Assembly: GCA_016721725.1 (NCBI GenBank)
Contig: JADKHN010000001.1
Coordinates: 1,240,001 to 1,304,000, forward strand
Length of the DNA: 64,000 nt
From: Chitinophagaceae bacterium
Lineage (GTDB): Bacteria; Bacteroidota; Bacteroidia; Chitinophagales; Chitinophagaceae
Direction of reading: 5' to 3'
Of this stretch, positions 1 through 8,077 are shown piece after piece. Positions within the stretch are counted from its first letter, which is position 1, and each line of letters begins with the position of its first letter. The translations under genes were made by a program, and so were the position numbers. Below the pieces are notes generated by a model. That model was not told where the DNA came from. It searched no databases and saw only the letters and a list, made by a program, of their open reading frames with translations.

Positions 1-224
1 GCGCCAGGGCACAGGACCTCGCTTTACTGGAAGACCGGGTGCTGGTCAGGCAGGGAAAAGAACAGATCTATGGCAGTCAGCTGAAAACGGGTCCCGACGG
101 CAGGAATCAATTCTACCCCATCCGCGATGAAAAAAAAGTAAATGTCCGAAGGGCAAAAATGGGACTCGGGCCATTGGAGGATTATGCGCGGCTATTCGGT
201 CTTGAGTATGTTATTCCCAAATAA
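1..224 (+). CDS. C-terminal part of a DUF6624-like protein
   Basis: The reading frame is open from the window edge and ends at a TAA at 222-224, so only the C-terminal 73 or so residues are present. The visible part contains LVRQGKEQIYGSQ followed by YPIRDEKKVNVRRAKMGLGPLEDY. This resembles the end of DUF6624 proteins, where a conserved YG(S/T)Q and a PI-D-x-x-V-x-x-RR-x-x-x-G-L-x-P-L-x-x-Y pattern recur. No function is known to me for the family. The end of this gene overlaps the likely start of the next gene by a few codons, which suggests co-transcription. The family name rests on recalled motif similarity only. Confidence 0.5.
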   Translation, partial: ARAQDLALLEDRVLVRQGKEQIYGSQLKTGPDGRNQFYPIRDEKKVNVRRAKMGLGPLEDYARLFGLEYVIPK

Positions 225-1272
225 AAAACGAACCCTATTTCGTTTATTACCGTTGAGTGATTTGAAAAAGAAAAAGAACAAAATAAGGCCACCCGGGCGT
301 TCTGAAACAACAGGACCGGAAGAACGGATACCGGAAATACCTGTGTATGCTGAACCGGCAGCGAAGCTCATCCCACTCCCTCAGCCGGTCAGAACAACAT
401 TCATCCCCTTGCTGCACCTGAGCCTGAACTGGGTATTGTTCAGTATCATGACCTTGTTGTTCTCTTATTATCTTTTCCCGTATTACCATAAGGAATTGGA
501 GGCCGTAATGGACTATAAGAACCTGATTGACCCCTCTTTCCATATTAGTACGCCGAATAGTATGCTGGGCGTCATGGGTTTTGTCATTTATCTCTCGGAC
601 CCGGTCATCTGGTATTACCAGCGACTGATCGTGGCATACCGTAAACAGCTTGCTTTGGAAAACAAACTCAAAGTTCAGGAAACGGTTGAGAACGCCGGCA
701 AGGCGGGGATATGGTATGTCGCCCTCTGGGAATTCCTGAAGATCTTCCTGCAGATCCCTTTATACCTGGGCAAGGTTGGCGGTATGATGTTCTGGCGATG
801 GGCGTTGAAAATGTATATCCTGTTTGTTTCATTCAGGATGATCGGTCTGGAATTGCCTTTTTTCATCATCCTGCTGATCATGGTCATGGCCGAATTGGCT
901 TTTTGGGTAATTCGGCTGACTTATAAGCCTGAGGCTCTTTCCAAACAACAGGTGGAGAGAATACTGGGCTGGGGTTCCAGTCTGCCCGGCATTCTGTTCC
1001 AGGTCTTCTATTCTTTTTACTGCACTTTTCTATATGCTTATATGACCGTCGGTATTTACGACAGCATCATCCGCAAAGACCTGAACGGGAATATGATCAA
1101 CGATTTTTACCAGGTCACGTTCGCCTTCCTGATCATCGTGGGTTTTATGCGTGCTCCGTTCATCCATACAGCAGAAGACGGGGAACCTGTTAAAAATCCG
1201 GCGATCATTGTTGTGTTGAATACGATCGCCTATGCAGTGCTTTATATCAGTTTTTATATGCGTTATCTGTAG
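208..1272 (+). CDS. Multi-pass membrane protein of unknown function
   Basis: This 354-residue protein has a charged, basic N-terminus of about 70 residues, then roughly six to seven hydrophobic helices, the first around residues 90-110 and the last at the C-terminus. I do not recognise a family. The frame is open upstream to 142, but a start there would overlap the preceding gene deeply. I chose ATG 208, which overlaps the previous stop by 17 bp; ATG 184, preceded by GGAGG, is an alternative. There is no signal peptide and no cytoplasmic enzyme motif. It ends 5 bp before the end of the convergent dCMP deaminase gene, and no terminator hairpin is visible between them. Confidence 0.6.
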   Translation: MLFPNKKRTLFRLLPLSDLKKKKNKIRPPGRSETTGPEERIPEIPVYAEPAAKLIPLPQPVRTTFIPLLHLSLNWVLFSIMTLLFSYYLFPYYHKELEAVMDYKNLIDPSFHISTPNSMLGVMGFVIYLSDPVIWYYQRLIVAYRKQLALENKLKVQETVENAGKAGIWYVALWEFLKIFLQIPLYLGKVGGMMFWRWALKMYILFVSFRMIGLELPFFIILLIMVMAELAFWVIRLTYKPEALSKQQVERILGWGSSLPGILFQVFYSFYCTFLYAYMTVGIYDSIIRKDLNGNMINDFYQVTFAFLIIVGFMRAPFIHTAEDGEPVKNPAIIVVLNTIAYAVLYISFYMRYL

Positions 1273-1277
1273 GGAGA

Positions 1278-1784
1278 TCAAACATCTTCTTCACGGAATG
1301 ACAGAAGGATGCTGTTGCTCCTGGCCACCACTTCACGGCAACGGACACCGGCTTTATCCAGCATCAGCCTGGAGGCTTTTGCCGTATCGGTCCCGGCGTA
1401 TTTATCCGAGAGATAGACCACTTCGGTGATGCCCGACTGGATGATGGCTTTGGCGCACTCGTTGCAGGGAAAGAGGGCCGTATAGATCTTGCAGCCCCTC
1501 AGGTCCATACCGATATTGTTGAGAATGGCATTGAGTTCGGCATGACAGATATAGGGATACTTGGTGTCCAGGAAAGCGCCCTGCTTCTCCCAGGGAAATT
1601 CATCGTCATCGCAGCCCATGGGCAGGCCATTATAACCCGCACCCACGATCTTGTTCTTGTCGTTCACGATGCAGGCGCCCACCTGGGTGTTTGGGTCCTT
1701 GCTGCGCATGGCGGATAAAAGGGCCACCCCCATGAAATATTCATCCCAGGAAATGTATCCGGTTCTTTTTTTCAATTCTGGCAT
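1278..1784 (-). CDS. dCMP deaminase (deoxycytidylate deaminase)
   Basis: The 168-residue protein is a zinc-dependent cytidine/deoxycytidylate deaminase that converts dCMP to dUMP, the substrate for thymidylate synthase, in the cytoplasm. The zinc-binding and catalytic motif HAE is at residues 81-83 and PCNEC at 106-110, giving H81, C107 and C110 as metal ligands and E83 as proton shuttle. The N-terminal motif SKDPNTQVGACIV is typical of the ComEB/dCMP deaminase group. Length is normal for the family. It follows the NagX-like gene on the same strand at 70 bp, separated by a perfect palindrome. I see no promoter motif directly upstream. Confidence 0.9.
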   Translation of the reverse strand: MPELKKRTGYISWDEYFMGVALLSAMRSKDPNTQVGACIVNDKNKIVGAGYNGLPMGCDDDEFPWEKQGAFLDTKYPYICHAELNAILNNIGMDLRGCKIYTALFPCNECAKAIIQSGITEVVYLSDKYAGTDTAKASRLMLDKAGVRCREVVARSNSILLSFREEDV

Positions 1785-1808
1785 CTTCTTCTTTTTTTCT
1801 AAACCATC

Positions 1809-1857
1809 TAGCGATAAGAGTTTACACCTTTAAAAAAGGTGTAAACTCTTATCGCTA
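1809..1857. repeat. Perfect 23-bp inverted repeat forming a long hairpin
   Basis: Positions 1809-1831 and 1835-1857 are exact reverse complements separated by AAA. The TAG stop codon of the upstream NagX-like gene is formed by the outermost three bases of the repeat (1855-1857). No T-tract follows on either strand, so it is not a standard intrinsic terminator. It lies 24 bp upstream of the dCMP deaminase start on the minus strand and could protect the upstream 3' end, attenuate transcription or bind a dimeric protein. Confidence 0.85.
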
Positions 1858-3009
1858 AACCTTAATATAGATCTTCTTCTTATCCAGCACCCAGGCAAAG
1901 AACCACATCATCGCAATGAAACAGAGGGCATAGAGGAAAGAGCCTACCCTCGGGTCTGCGGGCAATATGGGTTTACAGGCATGTTCATAGAACCAGCCGA
2001 AAGGTGTCAGGTATTTCTGTTTGCCATCGGCGCCGATGGCGCCGGGGATCCTGATCAGGGCCAGCAGGCGGGGCAGTAATCCGCTCAGTACAAAGATGAA
2101 CAGGGCGTTCTTGCCAAACACATCGAAGAAGCGGCTCCAGGCGCCCGAACGTTGTTTGAATTCCACCAGCCAGATCATAACGCCGATCACCAATAAGGCC
2201 AGTCCGGTTGTATAAATGGTATAACTGCTGGTCCATATTTTTTTATTGATGGGGAAGACCATACCCCAGCTGAGTCCGGTCAATACCAGCACACAACCGG
2301 CAACAAAGATGCCGTTGAGCATCTCGGGCGTCTTGCCTTTTTGGATGATGTAATTACCGGCGATATAACCCAGCACCACCTGCACGATGGCGGCGAAACT
2401 GTTCATCAGTCCTTCCGGGTCAAAGGCGACGCCTTCTCCGTGATACATATGAGTTTCGCCGAGCAATGCCTTATCTAGATTCGTTCCAAACCATCCGGCC
2501 AGGCTGTATGGATCTTCCGGGTTAGCGGCCACACAAAGGAACCAGTATCCCAGCAATAAAAAGGCGCTGAACACGAAGGCCCCTTTTACCTTGAAATAAT
2601 GGATGATCACCGAAGCGAAGAAATAACATACGGCGATGCGTTGCAAGACACCAAAGATGCGAAGGTTCTCAAAAGGCTTCGCCACCAGTTCACCGGCCTC
2701 ATTGTATTTGATGAAGGGGAACCAGTGCAGGAAGATGCCGATGAAGAAGATGAGCAGGGTCCTTTTTATGATCTTCTTCCAGACCGTTGCTTCGCCGCCG
2801 GCTTCCAGTTTAGGCATCACAAAGGCCAGGGCGTTTCCCACCGCAAAGAGGAAGAAAGGGAATACCAGGTCGGTTGGCGTGCAGCCATGCCAGGGCGCAT
2901 GTTCCAGCGGCGGATAGATATGTCCCCAACTGCCCGGGTTGTTTACCAGGATCATCAGCGCCACCGTGGCGCCGCGGAAGATGTCGAGGGAGTGGAAACG
3001 TTGGTTCAT
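1855..3009 (-). CDS. NagX/HGSNAT-like transmembrane acyltransferase
   Basis: This 384-residue polytopic membrane protein belongs to the heparan-alpha-glucosaminide N-acetyltransferase-like group (NagX, DUF5009-type). Its N-terminus RFHSLDIFRGATVALMILVN, followed by a loop with PWHGCTPTDLVFPFFLF, is the family signature; the conserved histidine in that loop is the presumed acetyl carrier. About ten hydrophobic helices follow. Family members transfer acetyl groups across the membrane to amino sugars and are often linked to chitin or glycan use in Bacteroidota. The substrate cannot be read from the sequence. It lies downstream of the ABC-F gene on the same strand after an inverted-repeat spacer. 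Confidence 0.8.
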   Translation of the reverse strand: MNQRFHSLDIFRGATVALMILVNNPGSWGHIYPPLEHAPWHGCTPTDLVFPFFLFAVGNALAFVMPKLEAGGEATVWKKIIKRTLLIFFIGIFLHWFPFIKYNEAGELVAKPFENLRIFGVLQRIAVCYFFASVIIHYFKVKGAFVFSAFLLLGYWFLCVAANPEDPYSLAGWFGTNLDKALLGETHMYHGEGVAFDPEGLMNSFAAIVQVVLGYIAGNYIIQKGKTPEMLNGIFVAGCVLVLTGLSWGMVFPINKKIWTSSYTIYTTGLALLVIGVMIWLVEFKQRSGAWSRFFDVFGKNALFIFVLSGLLPRLLALIRIPGAIGADGKQKYLTPFGWFYEHACKPILPADPRVGSFLYALCFIAMMWFFAWVLDKKKIYIKV

Positions 3010-3021
3010 GGTCAGTTGGTT

Positions 3022-3090
3022 AGTTCTTAGTTTTTAGTTCCGGGTTAAAACAGGTCAAATCATGAACTAATAAACTAAAAACCAAGAACT
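3022..3090. repeat. Imperfect inverted repeat of TTAGTT-rich sequence
   Basis: Arms at 3022-3039 and 3073-3090 pair with one mismatch over 18 bp and enclose 33 bp. The arms consist of low-complexity units such as AGTTCTTAGTTTTTAGTT. The element sits between the ABC-F and NagX-like genes. No T-tract follows in the direction of transcription. Its role is unknown. Confidence 0.7.
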
Positions 3091-3139
3091 GAAAGTAAGA
3101 TAATAAAATAGACTGAATTTCTACCGGAGGCCGCATTTC

Positions 3140-5038
3140 TTATTCTGACCGCTCACTCAATTCCAGCCACCTCATCTCTTTTTCGTCGATCAGCTGAACG
3201 ATCTCGCCGATGCGTTTTGCGGCCTGTTGCAGCGTTTCAAAGTTCATGGCGCCCCCGTTCATTTTTTCTTCGAGTACGCGTTTCTCTTCCTGGAGTTTGG
3301 GTATCTCTTTTTCGATGGTCTCGAATTCGTGTTTTTCCTTGAAGCTCAGTTTTTTCTTTTCTGTTGAAGCCGGCCTCTTCGGTTTTGGTTTGACTTCGGG
3401 CTCGGCTGTTTGTTCAGCCACCACATAGCCGGTGAACTTTTCATTGGCCAGCGCCTCGCGGTATTGGGTATAATTGCCCGGGTAATCCTTGATCACCCCG
3501 TTGCCTTCAAAAGCGAAGAGATGATCCACCAGCCGGTCCATGAAATAACGGTCGTGGCTTACGATCAAAATACATCCTGGAAAATCGAGCAAAAACTCCT
3601 CCAATGTTCTCAACGTTTGCAGGTCCAGGTCGTTCGTCGGTTCATCCAGGATCAGGAAATTGGGATTGAGGAACAGTACGCTCAATAAATGCAGCCGCCT
3701 TTTTTCGCCGCCACTTAGTTTGCTCAGCGGGGTGTATTGCTGTTCGCCGCTGAAACCGAATTTCTCCATGAACTGGCTGGCCGAGATCTTGCTGCCGTCC
3801 GCCAGGGGAAAGAATTCCGCGAAATCCTTCACGTATTCGATGGCCCTTTTATCTTCTTTGTATTGAAGGCCTTCCTGGTTGAAATTGCCAAAGACCACCG
3901 TGTCGCCATGATTCACTTTGCCGCTGTCGGGTTTCTCCTGGTGCAGGGCGATCTTCAGGAATGTGGATTTGCCCACGCCGTTCTGACCAACAATGCCCAC
4001 CCTTTCGCCCTTCTTGAACGTATAGTCGAAACCTTTGATCAGCACTTTATCGCCATAGCTCTTGTTGATCTTCTTCATCTCCAGCACCTTGCCGCCCAGC
4101 CGGGTCATTTTCACCTGCAGGCTGACATCCAGGTCTTCCTTTTTCTGGCTCACCCTTTCCTGGATGTCTGCGAAAGCGTCCTGGCGGCTCTTGGATTTGG
4201 TGGTCCGGGCCTTGGGCTGCTTTCGCATCCATTCCAGTTCCTTTCGGAAGATATTCTTGTCTTTCTGCAGTTCGCTTTGCTGGATCTCGTGGCGCAGGCT
4301 CTTCTGTTCCAGGAAATAATCATAGTCGCCCTTGTACTCATAGATCTTCTCCTCATCCATTTCCAGGATCTCGTTACAAACGGCATCCAGGAAATAGCGG
4401 TCGTGGGTAACGCAAAGCAGGGTGATCTTTTGCGCCGACAGGTAATCCTCCAGCCATTCGATCATACCCACGTCCAGGTGGTTGGTGGGCTCATCCAGGA
4501 TCAGCAGGCATTTGCCGGCGTGCAGTTGTGCTTCGATCAGGGATTGGGCCAGGGCTACGCGTTTGCGCTGGCCACCGCTGAGGTTCTTCACCGGTTCATT
4601 CAGGTGATGCAGGTTCAGCTTCCCGAGGATCTGCTTCAGTTCGCTTTCAAAATTCCAGGCATTGAGTTCGTCCACCAATGCCATCAGGTGGGTAAGTTTA
4701 TCAATATTCTCCGGCTCGTCCTCCAGGCACATCTCGTATTCCTTTACGGCCTTCACTACGGGATTCTCCATGCGCAGCACATTATCCCAGATGCTCTTGT
4801 TCTCGTCAAAAGGGGTGTCCTGCTGAAGCATGATCACCTTGATGTCCTTATGTACCCAGACCGTCCCGCTGTCGGCGGTCTCCAGTCCGGCAATGATCTT
4901 GAGCAGGGTCGATTTTCCGCTTCCGTTACGGGCTACGAAGGATATCTTGTCGCCCTCCTCCACATGAAAAGAAATGTTCCTGAACAGGGTCCGGATACCA
5001 AAGGACTTACTGATATTTTCTATCGACGCGTAATGCAT
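3140..5038 (-). CDS. ABC-F family ATPase (Uup/EttA-like ribosome-associated factor)
   Basis: This 632-residue soluble protein has two ABC ATPase domains in tandem and no membrane segments, the architecture of ABC-F translation factors. The first domain has a P-loop ARNGSGKST at residues 36-44, with Ala in place of the first Gly, then LSGGQRKR and ILDEPTNHLD. The second has GQNGVGKST, LSGGEKRR and ILDEPTNDLD. The linker between the domains is charged and helical, as expected for the P-site tRNA interaction motif. A Lys/Glu-rich C-terminal coiled coil of about 70 residues resembles the Uup DNA-binding or ribosome-binding tail. The Ala variant of the first P-loop also occurs, as I recall, in other Bacteroidota ABC-F proteins. 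Confidence 0.85.
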   Translation of the reverse strand: MHYASIENISKSFGIRTLFRNISFHVEEGDKISFVARNGSGKSTLLKIIAGLETADSGTVWVHKDIKVIMLQQDTPFDENKSIWDNVLRMENPVVKAVKEYEMCLEDEPENIDKLTHLMALVDELNAWNFESELKQILGKLNLHHLNEPVKNLSGGQRKRVALAQSLIEAQLHAGKCLLILDEPTNHLDVGMIEWLEDYLSAQKITLLCVTHDRYFLDAVCNEILEMDEEKIYEYKGDYDYFLEQKSLRHEIQQSELQKDKNIFRKELEWMRKQPKARTTKSKSRQDAFADIQERVSQKKEDLDVSLQVKMTRLGGKVLEMKKINKSYGDKVLIKGFDYTFKKGERVGIVGQNGVGKSTFLKIALHQEKPDSGKVNHGDTVVFGNFNQEGLQYKEDKRAIEYVKDFAEFFPLADGSKISASQFMEKFGFSGEQQYTPLSKLSGGEKRRLHLLSVLFLNPNFLILDEPTNDLDLQTLRTLEEFLLDFPGCILIVSHDRYFMDRLVDHLFAFEGNGVIKDYPGNYTQYREALANEKFTGYVVAEQTAEPEVKPKPKRPASTEKKKLSFKEKHEFETIEKEIPKLQEEKRVLEEKMNGGAMNFETLQQAAKRIGEIVQLIDEKEMRWLELSERSE

Positions 5039-5043
5039 GGCGG

Positions 5044-5051
5044 CAAAGGTA
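5044..5051 (-). promoter_or_regulatory. Bacteroidota-type -7 promoter motif for the ABC-F gene
   Basis: The minus strand reads TACCTTTG, a match to the TAnnTTTG -7 element of the Bacteroidota housekeeping sigma factor, ending 5 bp before the ATG at 5038. No clear TTG lies at the -33 distance. The transcript would have almost no leader. Confidence 0.5.
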
Positions 5052-5064
5052 ACGGGTCATGGAT

Positions 5065-5085
5065 GAATTAAGAATTAAGAATTAA
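5065..5085. repeat. Three tandem copies of the heptamer GAATTAA
   Basis: GAATTAA is repeated exactly three times at 5065-5071, 5072-5078 and 5079-5085, then breaks off in GAATG. It lies in the divergent spacer between the ABC-F gene and the polysaccharide locus, upstream of the -7 motif for the latter. Confidence 0.85.
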
Positions 5086-5096
5086 GAATGAAGGAC

Positions 5097-5104
5097 TATT
5101 TTTG
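5097..5104 (+). promoter_or_regulatory. Putative promoter of the polysaccharide locus
   Basis: TATTTTTG at 5097-5104 matches TAnnTTTG. It lies about 95 bp before the first gene of the large rightward locus. The region where a -33 TTG would be expected is filled with the GAATTAA repeats and shows no good match. Moderate support. Confidence 0.5.
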
Positions 5105-5197
5105 TATGGTATAAGATGGTTGCCAGCGGCGGCTCATAGCTCAGCTCCTGTTGTGTCACTCCCTTGTACGGCATCAAGCATTTCAACTTTTTTCTTC

Positions 5198-5782
5198 ATG
5201 GCTACAGTCATACATCCAACAGCAGTCGTTGATGCCGGGGCGACCATCGGCGAAGGTACCCGTATCTGGCATTTCTGTCATGTGATGCCCACGGCGGTCA
5301 TCGGCAGCAACTGCATCATCGGGCAAAATGTGTACGTCGACAACAACGCCATCATCGGCAACGGGGTCAAGATCCAGAATAATGTCTCGGTGTATAATGG
5401 CGTGGAGATCGAAGACGAGGCCTTCATCGGTCCATCGGCGGTTTTCACGAACGTGATCAATCCCCGCAGCTTCATCGAGCGCAAGACCGAGTTCAAAAAG
5501 ATACTGGTGAAAAGAGGCGCCACCATCGGCGCCAATGCCACCATCGTTTGCGGCATCAGCATCGGCGAATACGCCCTGGTGGGCGCGGGTTCGGTGGTTA
5601 CCAAAGACGTGCCGCCCTATGCCCTGGTCACCGGCAATCCCGCCCGGCAAAAAGGCTGGATGAGCCGTCAGGGTTATAAACTGCAGTTCGATGCAGCCGG
5701 ATTGGCCACCTGTCCCGGCGACGGCAGCACCTACCGCCTTTCCCATGATGCGGTTACGATCATCCCCTCACCGAATCCATAA
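5198..5782 (+). CDS. WbpD/WlbB-like sugar-nucleotide N-acetyltransferase
   Basis: The 194-residue protein is a left-handed beta-helix (hexapeptide repeat) acyltransferase of the WbpD/WlbB/FdtC group, which uses acetyl-CoA to N-acetylate an amino group on a nucleotide-linked sugar, classically C3 of UDP-GlcNAc3NA. Hexapeptide repeats run from about residue 6 to 150 (IGEGTRIWHFCHV, IGQNVYVDNNAIIG, IGANATIVCGISIG). The loop motif NPRSFIERKTEF is typical of this subgroup. I chose ATG 5198 because the beta-helix begins directly after it; the longer frame from TTG 5102 encodes unrelated sequence. A WlbA-like dehydrogenase lies 6.6 kb downstream, consistent with the same pathway. Acetylation of a dTDP-linked amino sugar is the main alternative. 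Confidence 0.8.
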   Translation: MATVIHPTAVVDAGATIGEGTRIWHFCHVMPTAVIGSNCIIGQNVYVDNNAIIGNGVKIQNNVSVYNGVEIEDEAFIGPSAVFTNVINPRSFIERKTEFKKILVKRGATIGANATIVCGISIGEYALVGAGSVVTKDVPPYALVTGNPARQKGWMSRQGYKLQFDAAGLATCPGDGSTYRLSHDAVTIIPSPNP

Positions 5783-5784
5783 AC

Positions 5785-7320
5785 ATGCCGCCCTCCCTGC
5801 TGAAACAGACGGAATCGTACACCCGGGGAATGGCCCTTTCCGTATTATTCAACCTGTTCGCCAAGGGTATCCTGTTCCTGCTCACGGTCCTTATCGCCGC
5901 CTATTTCGGCTCGGGCATCCGTACCGATCTCTATTTTTTTATTTACAGCAGCATGGTCTTGCTCTCCGGTTTCATCAATGCCATCGATACGGCCGTCCTC
6001 ATTCCCGAGTCGATGCGCCTGCGGGAAACGGAAGGGAAAAAAGCGGCGATGGGATTCCTTAACCGTTTTCTGTGGATCTATGCCTGTATCGGCATCCTGT
6101 TCACCTTGCTCATGTACTTTTTCGGTATCCGGCTCTTTGCCCTGATCTCGCGTTTTTCTGAATCGGATATTCATTTATATAAGAATTATTTCCTCCTGGG
6201 GTCGGGCTTTTTCATACTCATGCTGCTGACCAGCTATATCAACACCATCCTGGCTTCGCTGAAATTTTTCACGGTACCGATGATCATCAGCGGGATCAAC
6301 AGTTGCCTGGTTATCGCCGGCATATTGCTGCTGCACCGGCAATTTGATGTACAGAGTGTCTTCCTCAGTGGTATTGTGGCTTATGGCGTTAACCTGCTCT
6401 TTCTGCTCTTCCTGCTGAAACGGCATGCCGGCTGGGATTTTTACGCGCGTCCGGTCTCCACGGGGAAAAAAGTAAGACGCAATATCCTCTTCGCGGAACT
6501 GGGGCAACTGGCCACCCTGGCGAGCAGTTTTCTTCCTTTGTACCTGCTGAGCGGCTTCGGACAAGGCGTCATCAGTCTCATGAACTACGGGAAAAATATC
6601 GCCGACATTCCCAATACCCTCGTCACCGCCCAGGTAACCGGGGTGAGTGGTATCGAATTGAATGAACTCGTCGCGAAAAAAGATGAACAGGGGGTCAACT
6701 CGTCTTTTGTGGCAACCGGCAAACTGCTCTTGTTCCTGCTCATCCCCATCGCCTGTTTCCTTTTCGTGTTTGCCGAACCGGTGGTCAGGCTGTTTTACCA
6801 GCGCGGGCAATTCACGGCGGATTCGGTAGCCGGCTCGGCCATATACCTCCGGTTGTTTTCGGCCACCATTTTCATTGTCGGGATCAATGCGCTGGTATCC
6901 CGTGTCTTCATGGCCACCCAATTCATCAGGCTTGCATTCCTTTATCAACTGGTCCTTAACAGCCTGCTGATCCTGGCGATCTGGCTTTTTACAACTCATT
7001 ATGGCGCGGTTGGTTATCCTTATGCGATGATCGTGATCTATGCATTGAATTTCCTCCTCATGTACTTCATGTGTAAAAAACTTCCGCTGCACATCGATTA
7101 CGCGTCACTGTTTTCCTATGCGGGTATTTTGTTCCTGATCAACGGAGCGATCTCGGTGTCACTTTATTTCGGCCTGCCAAACCTGGCGCAGGGCGATATC
7201 CCTCAACTGCTTATCGGGTTTTTTTCCTATCTTATCATCGGCTTGTTCCTCAATCATTGGCTAAAGCTCAATCCATTACCCGGACAAGTACTGCAATATG
7301 TCAGGAAGCGATTTTCTTAA
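5785..7320 (+). CDS. MurJ-like lipid-linked oligosaccharide flippase (MVIN family)
   Basis: The 511-residue protein has about 13-14 transmembrane helices and belongs to the MurJ/MVIN branch of the MOP flippase superfamily. Diagnostic stretches are SLMNYGKNIADIPNTLV near residues 265-281 and EPVVRLFYQRGQFT near 332-345, equivalent to conserved MurJ sequences. MurJ proper flips lipid II, but copies inside polysaccharide loci of Bacteroidota are usually dedicated to a local glycan. It starts 2 bp after the WbpD-like gene and overlaps the next gene by 23 bp, so it is translated as part of the operon. Two other flippases of the Wzx branch lie further down the locus. Confidence 0.8.
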   Translation: MPPSLLKQTESYTRGMALSVLFNLFAKGILFLLTVLIAAYFGSGIRTDLYFFIYSSMVLLSGFINAIDTAVLIPESMRLRETEGKKAAMGFLNRFLWIYACIGILFTLLMYFFGIRLFALISRFSESDIHLYKNYFLLGSGFFILMLLTSYINTILASLKFFTVPMIISGINSCLVIAGILLLHRQFDVQSVFLSGIVAYGVNLLFLLFLLKRHAGWDFYARPVSTGKKVRRNILFAELGQLATLASSFLPLYLLSGFGQGVISLMNYGKNIADIPNTLVTAQVTGVSGIELNELVAKKDEQGVNSSFVATGKLLLFLLIPIACFLFVFAEPVVRLFYQRGQFTADSVAGSAIYLRLFSATIFIVGINALVSRVFMATQFIRLAFLYQLVLNSLLILAIWLFTTHYGAVGYPYAMIVIYALNFLLMYFMCKKLPLHIDYASLFSYAGILFLINGAISVSLYFGLPNLAQGDIPQLLIGFFSYLIIGLFLNHWLKLNPLPGQVLQYVRKRFS

Positions 7321-8065
7321 ACGTCAATATATCCGGTTCTGCCGTTATGGTTTGCGGAAAAAATTCCTGCCGGTCATGGCCGGCCCTTTGAAAGGTTGTC
7401 TTTGGTCCACTCAGTATAGTTACGAATACCTCCTGGGTACCTATGAAGATCCTGCGCTGATCGGCACCTTTGATTCCTGGCTGAAACCAGATAGCGTGTT
7501 TTACGACCTCGGCGCCAACATCGGTTTCTATTCCCTGCTGGCCAATCGAATCATCATCACCGGCAAGATCTATGCATTTGAACCGTCTTCCCTGAACCGG
7601 GCTGTTTTTGAGGAACATCTGCGGTTGAATATCCGGGGCGCCCACCGGATCCAGATCCTGCCCTTTGCCATAACAGACCGGGAAAAGGAACTCCTTTTTA
7701 CTGATGAGGCCATCGACGGCAATACCTACCTGACCTCTTCACCTGTTTATGCAGCATCAAAGAACAGGATCAGGATCAAAGGGTATTCGCTGGACGGCCT
7801 CCTGCAACTGGGATATGAAAAGCCCGATATCATCAAGATCGATGTGGAAGGAGCCGAACTGGACGTCTTGAAAGGAGCGGTTGAAACGATCAGAACCTGC
7901 CGACCCAGGATCCTGTTGGCCACGCATGATTGTCATTTGCCGGGTGTAAAAGAAGAATGTATCCGGTATTTACAGGATTTGGGTTATACCTTGCAGCATA
8001 CGGGCCGGCATAATAAACAGTTACCGGGACTGGACGACTATATCGCCCTTCCGTCTCCGGTCTGA
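7298..8065 (+). CDS. FkbM family methyltransferase
   Basis: The 255-residue protein has the FkbM-type SAM-dependent methyltransferase domain. Visible motifs are FYDLGANIGFYSLL (SAM-binding motif I, about residues 68-81), YAFEPS (acidic residue for the SAM ribose) and IIKIDVEGAELDVLKGA near residues 182-198. Members O-methylate hydroxyl groups on polyketides or glycans; here the glycan of the locus is the likely acceptor. The start overlaps the MurJ-like gene by 23 bp and the next gene begins 12 bp after its stop. Alternative downstream starts would remove the N-terminal helix, so ATG 7298 is preferred. Confidence 0.85.
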   Translation: MSGSDFLKRQYIRFCRYGLRKKFLPVMAGPLKGCLWSTQYSYEYLLGTYEDPALIGTFDSWLKPDSVFYDLGANIGFYSLLANRIIITGKIYAFEPSSLNRAVFEEHLRLNIRGAHRIQILPFAITDREKELLFTDEAIDGNTYLTSSPVYAASKNRIRIKGYSLDGLLQLGYEKPDIIKIDVEGAELDVLKGAVETIRTCRPRILLATHDCHLPGVKEECIRYLQDLGYTLQHTGRHNKQLPGLDDYIALPSPV

Positions 8066-8077
8066 CAATGTAATGAC

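Noticed and set aside
36..224. A small complete gene starting at GTG 39
   Set aside because: The frame is open to the window edge and the residues upstream continue the family pattern, so this is the end of a larger gene.
3737..5071. A 444-codon open frame on the plus strand
   Set aside because: It is antisense to the ABC-F gene, which has complete ATPase motifs. The plus-strand product is Leu/Gln/Val-rich without any recognisable domain.
6175..7092. A 305-codon minus-strand open frame
   Set aside because: It is antisense to the MurJ-like flippase and consists of charged low-complexity residues such as DEHEKE, as expected from a shadow of hydrophobic codons.
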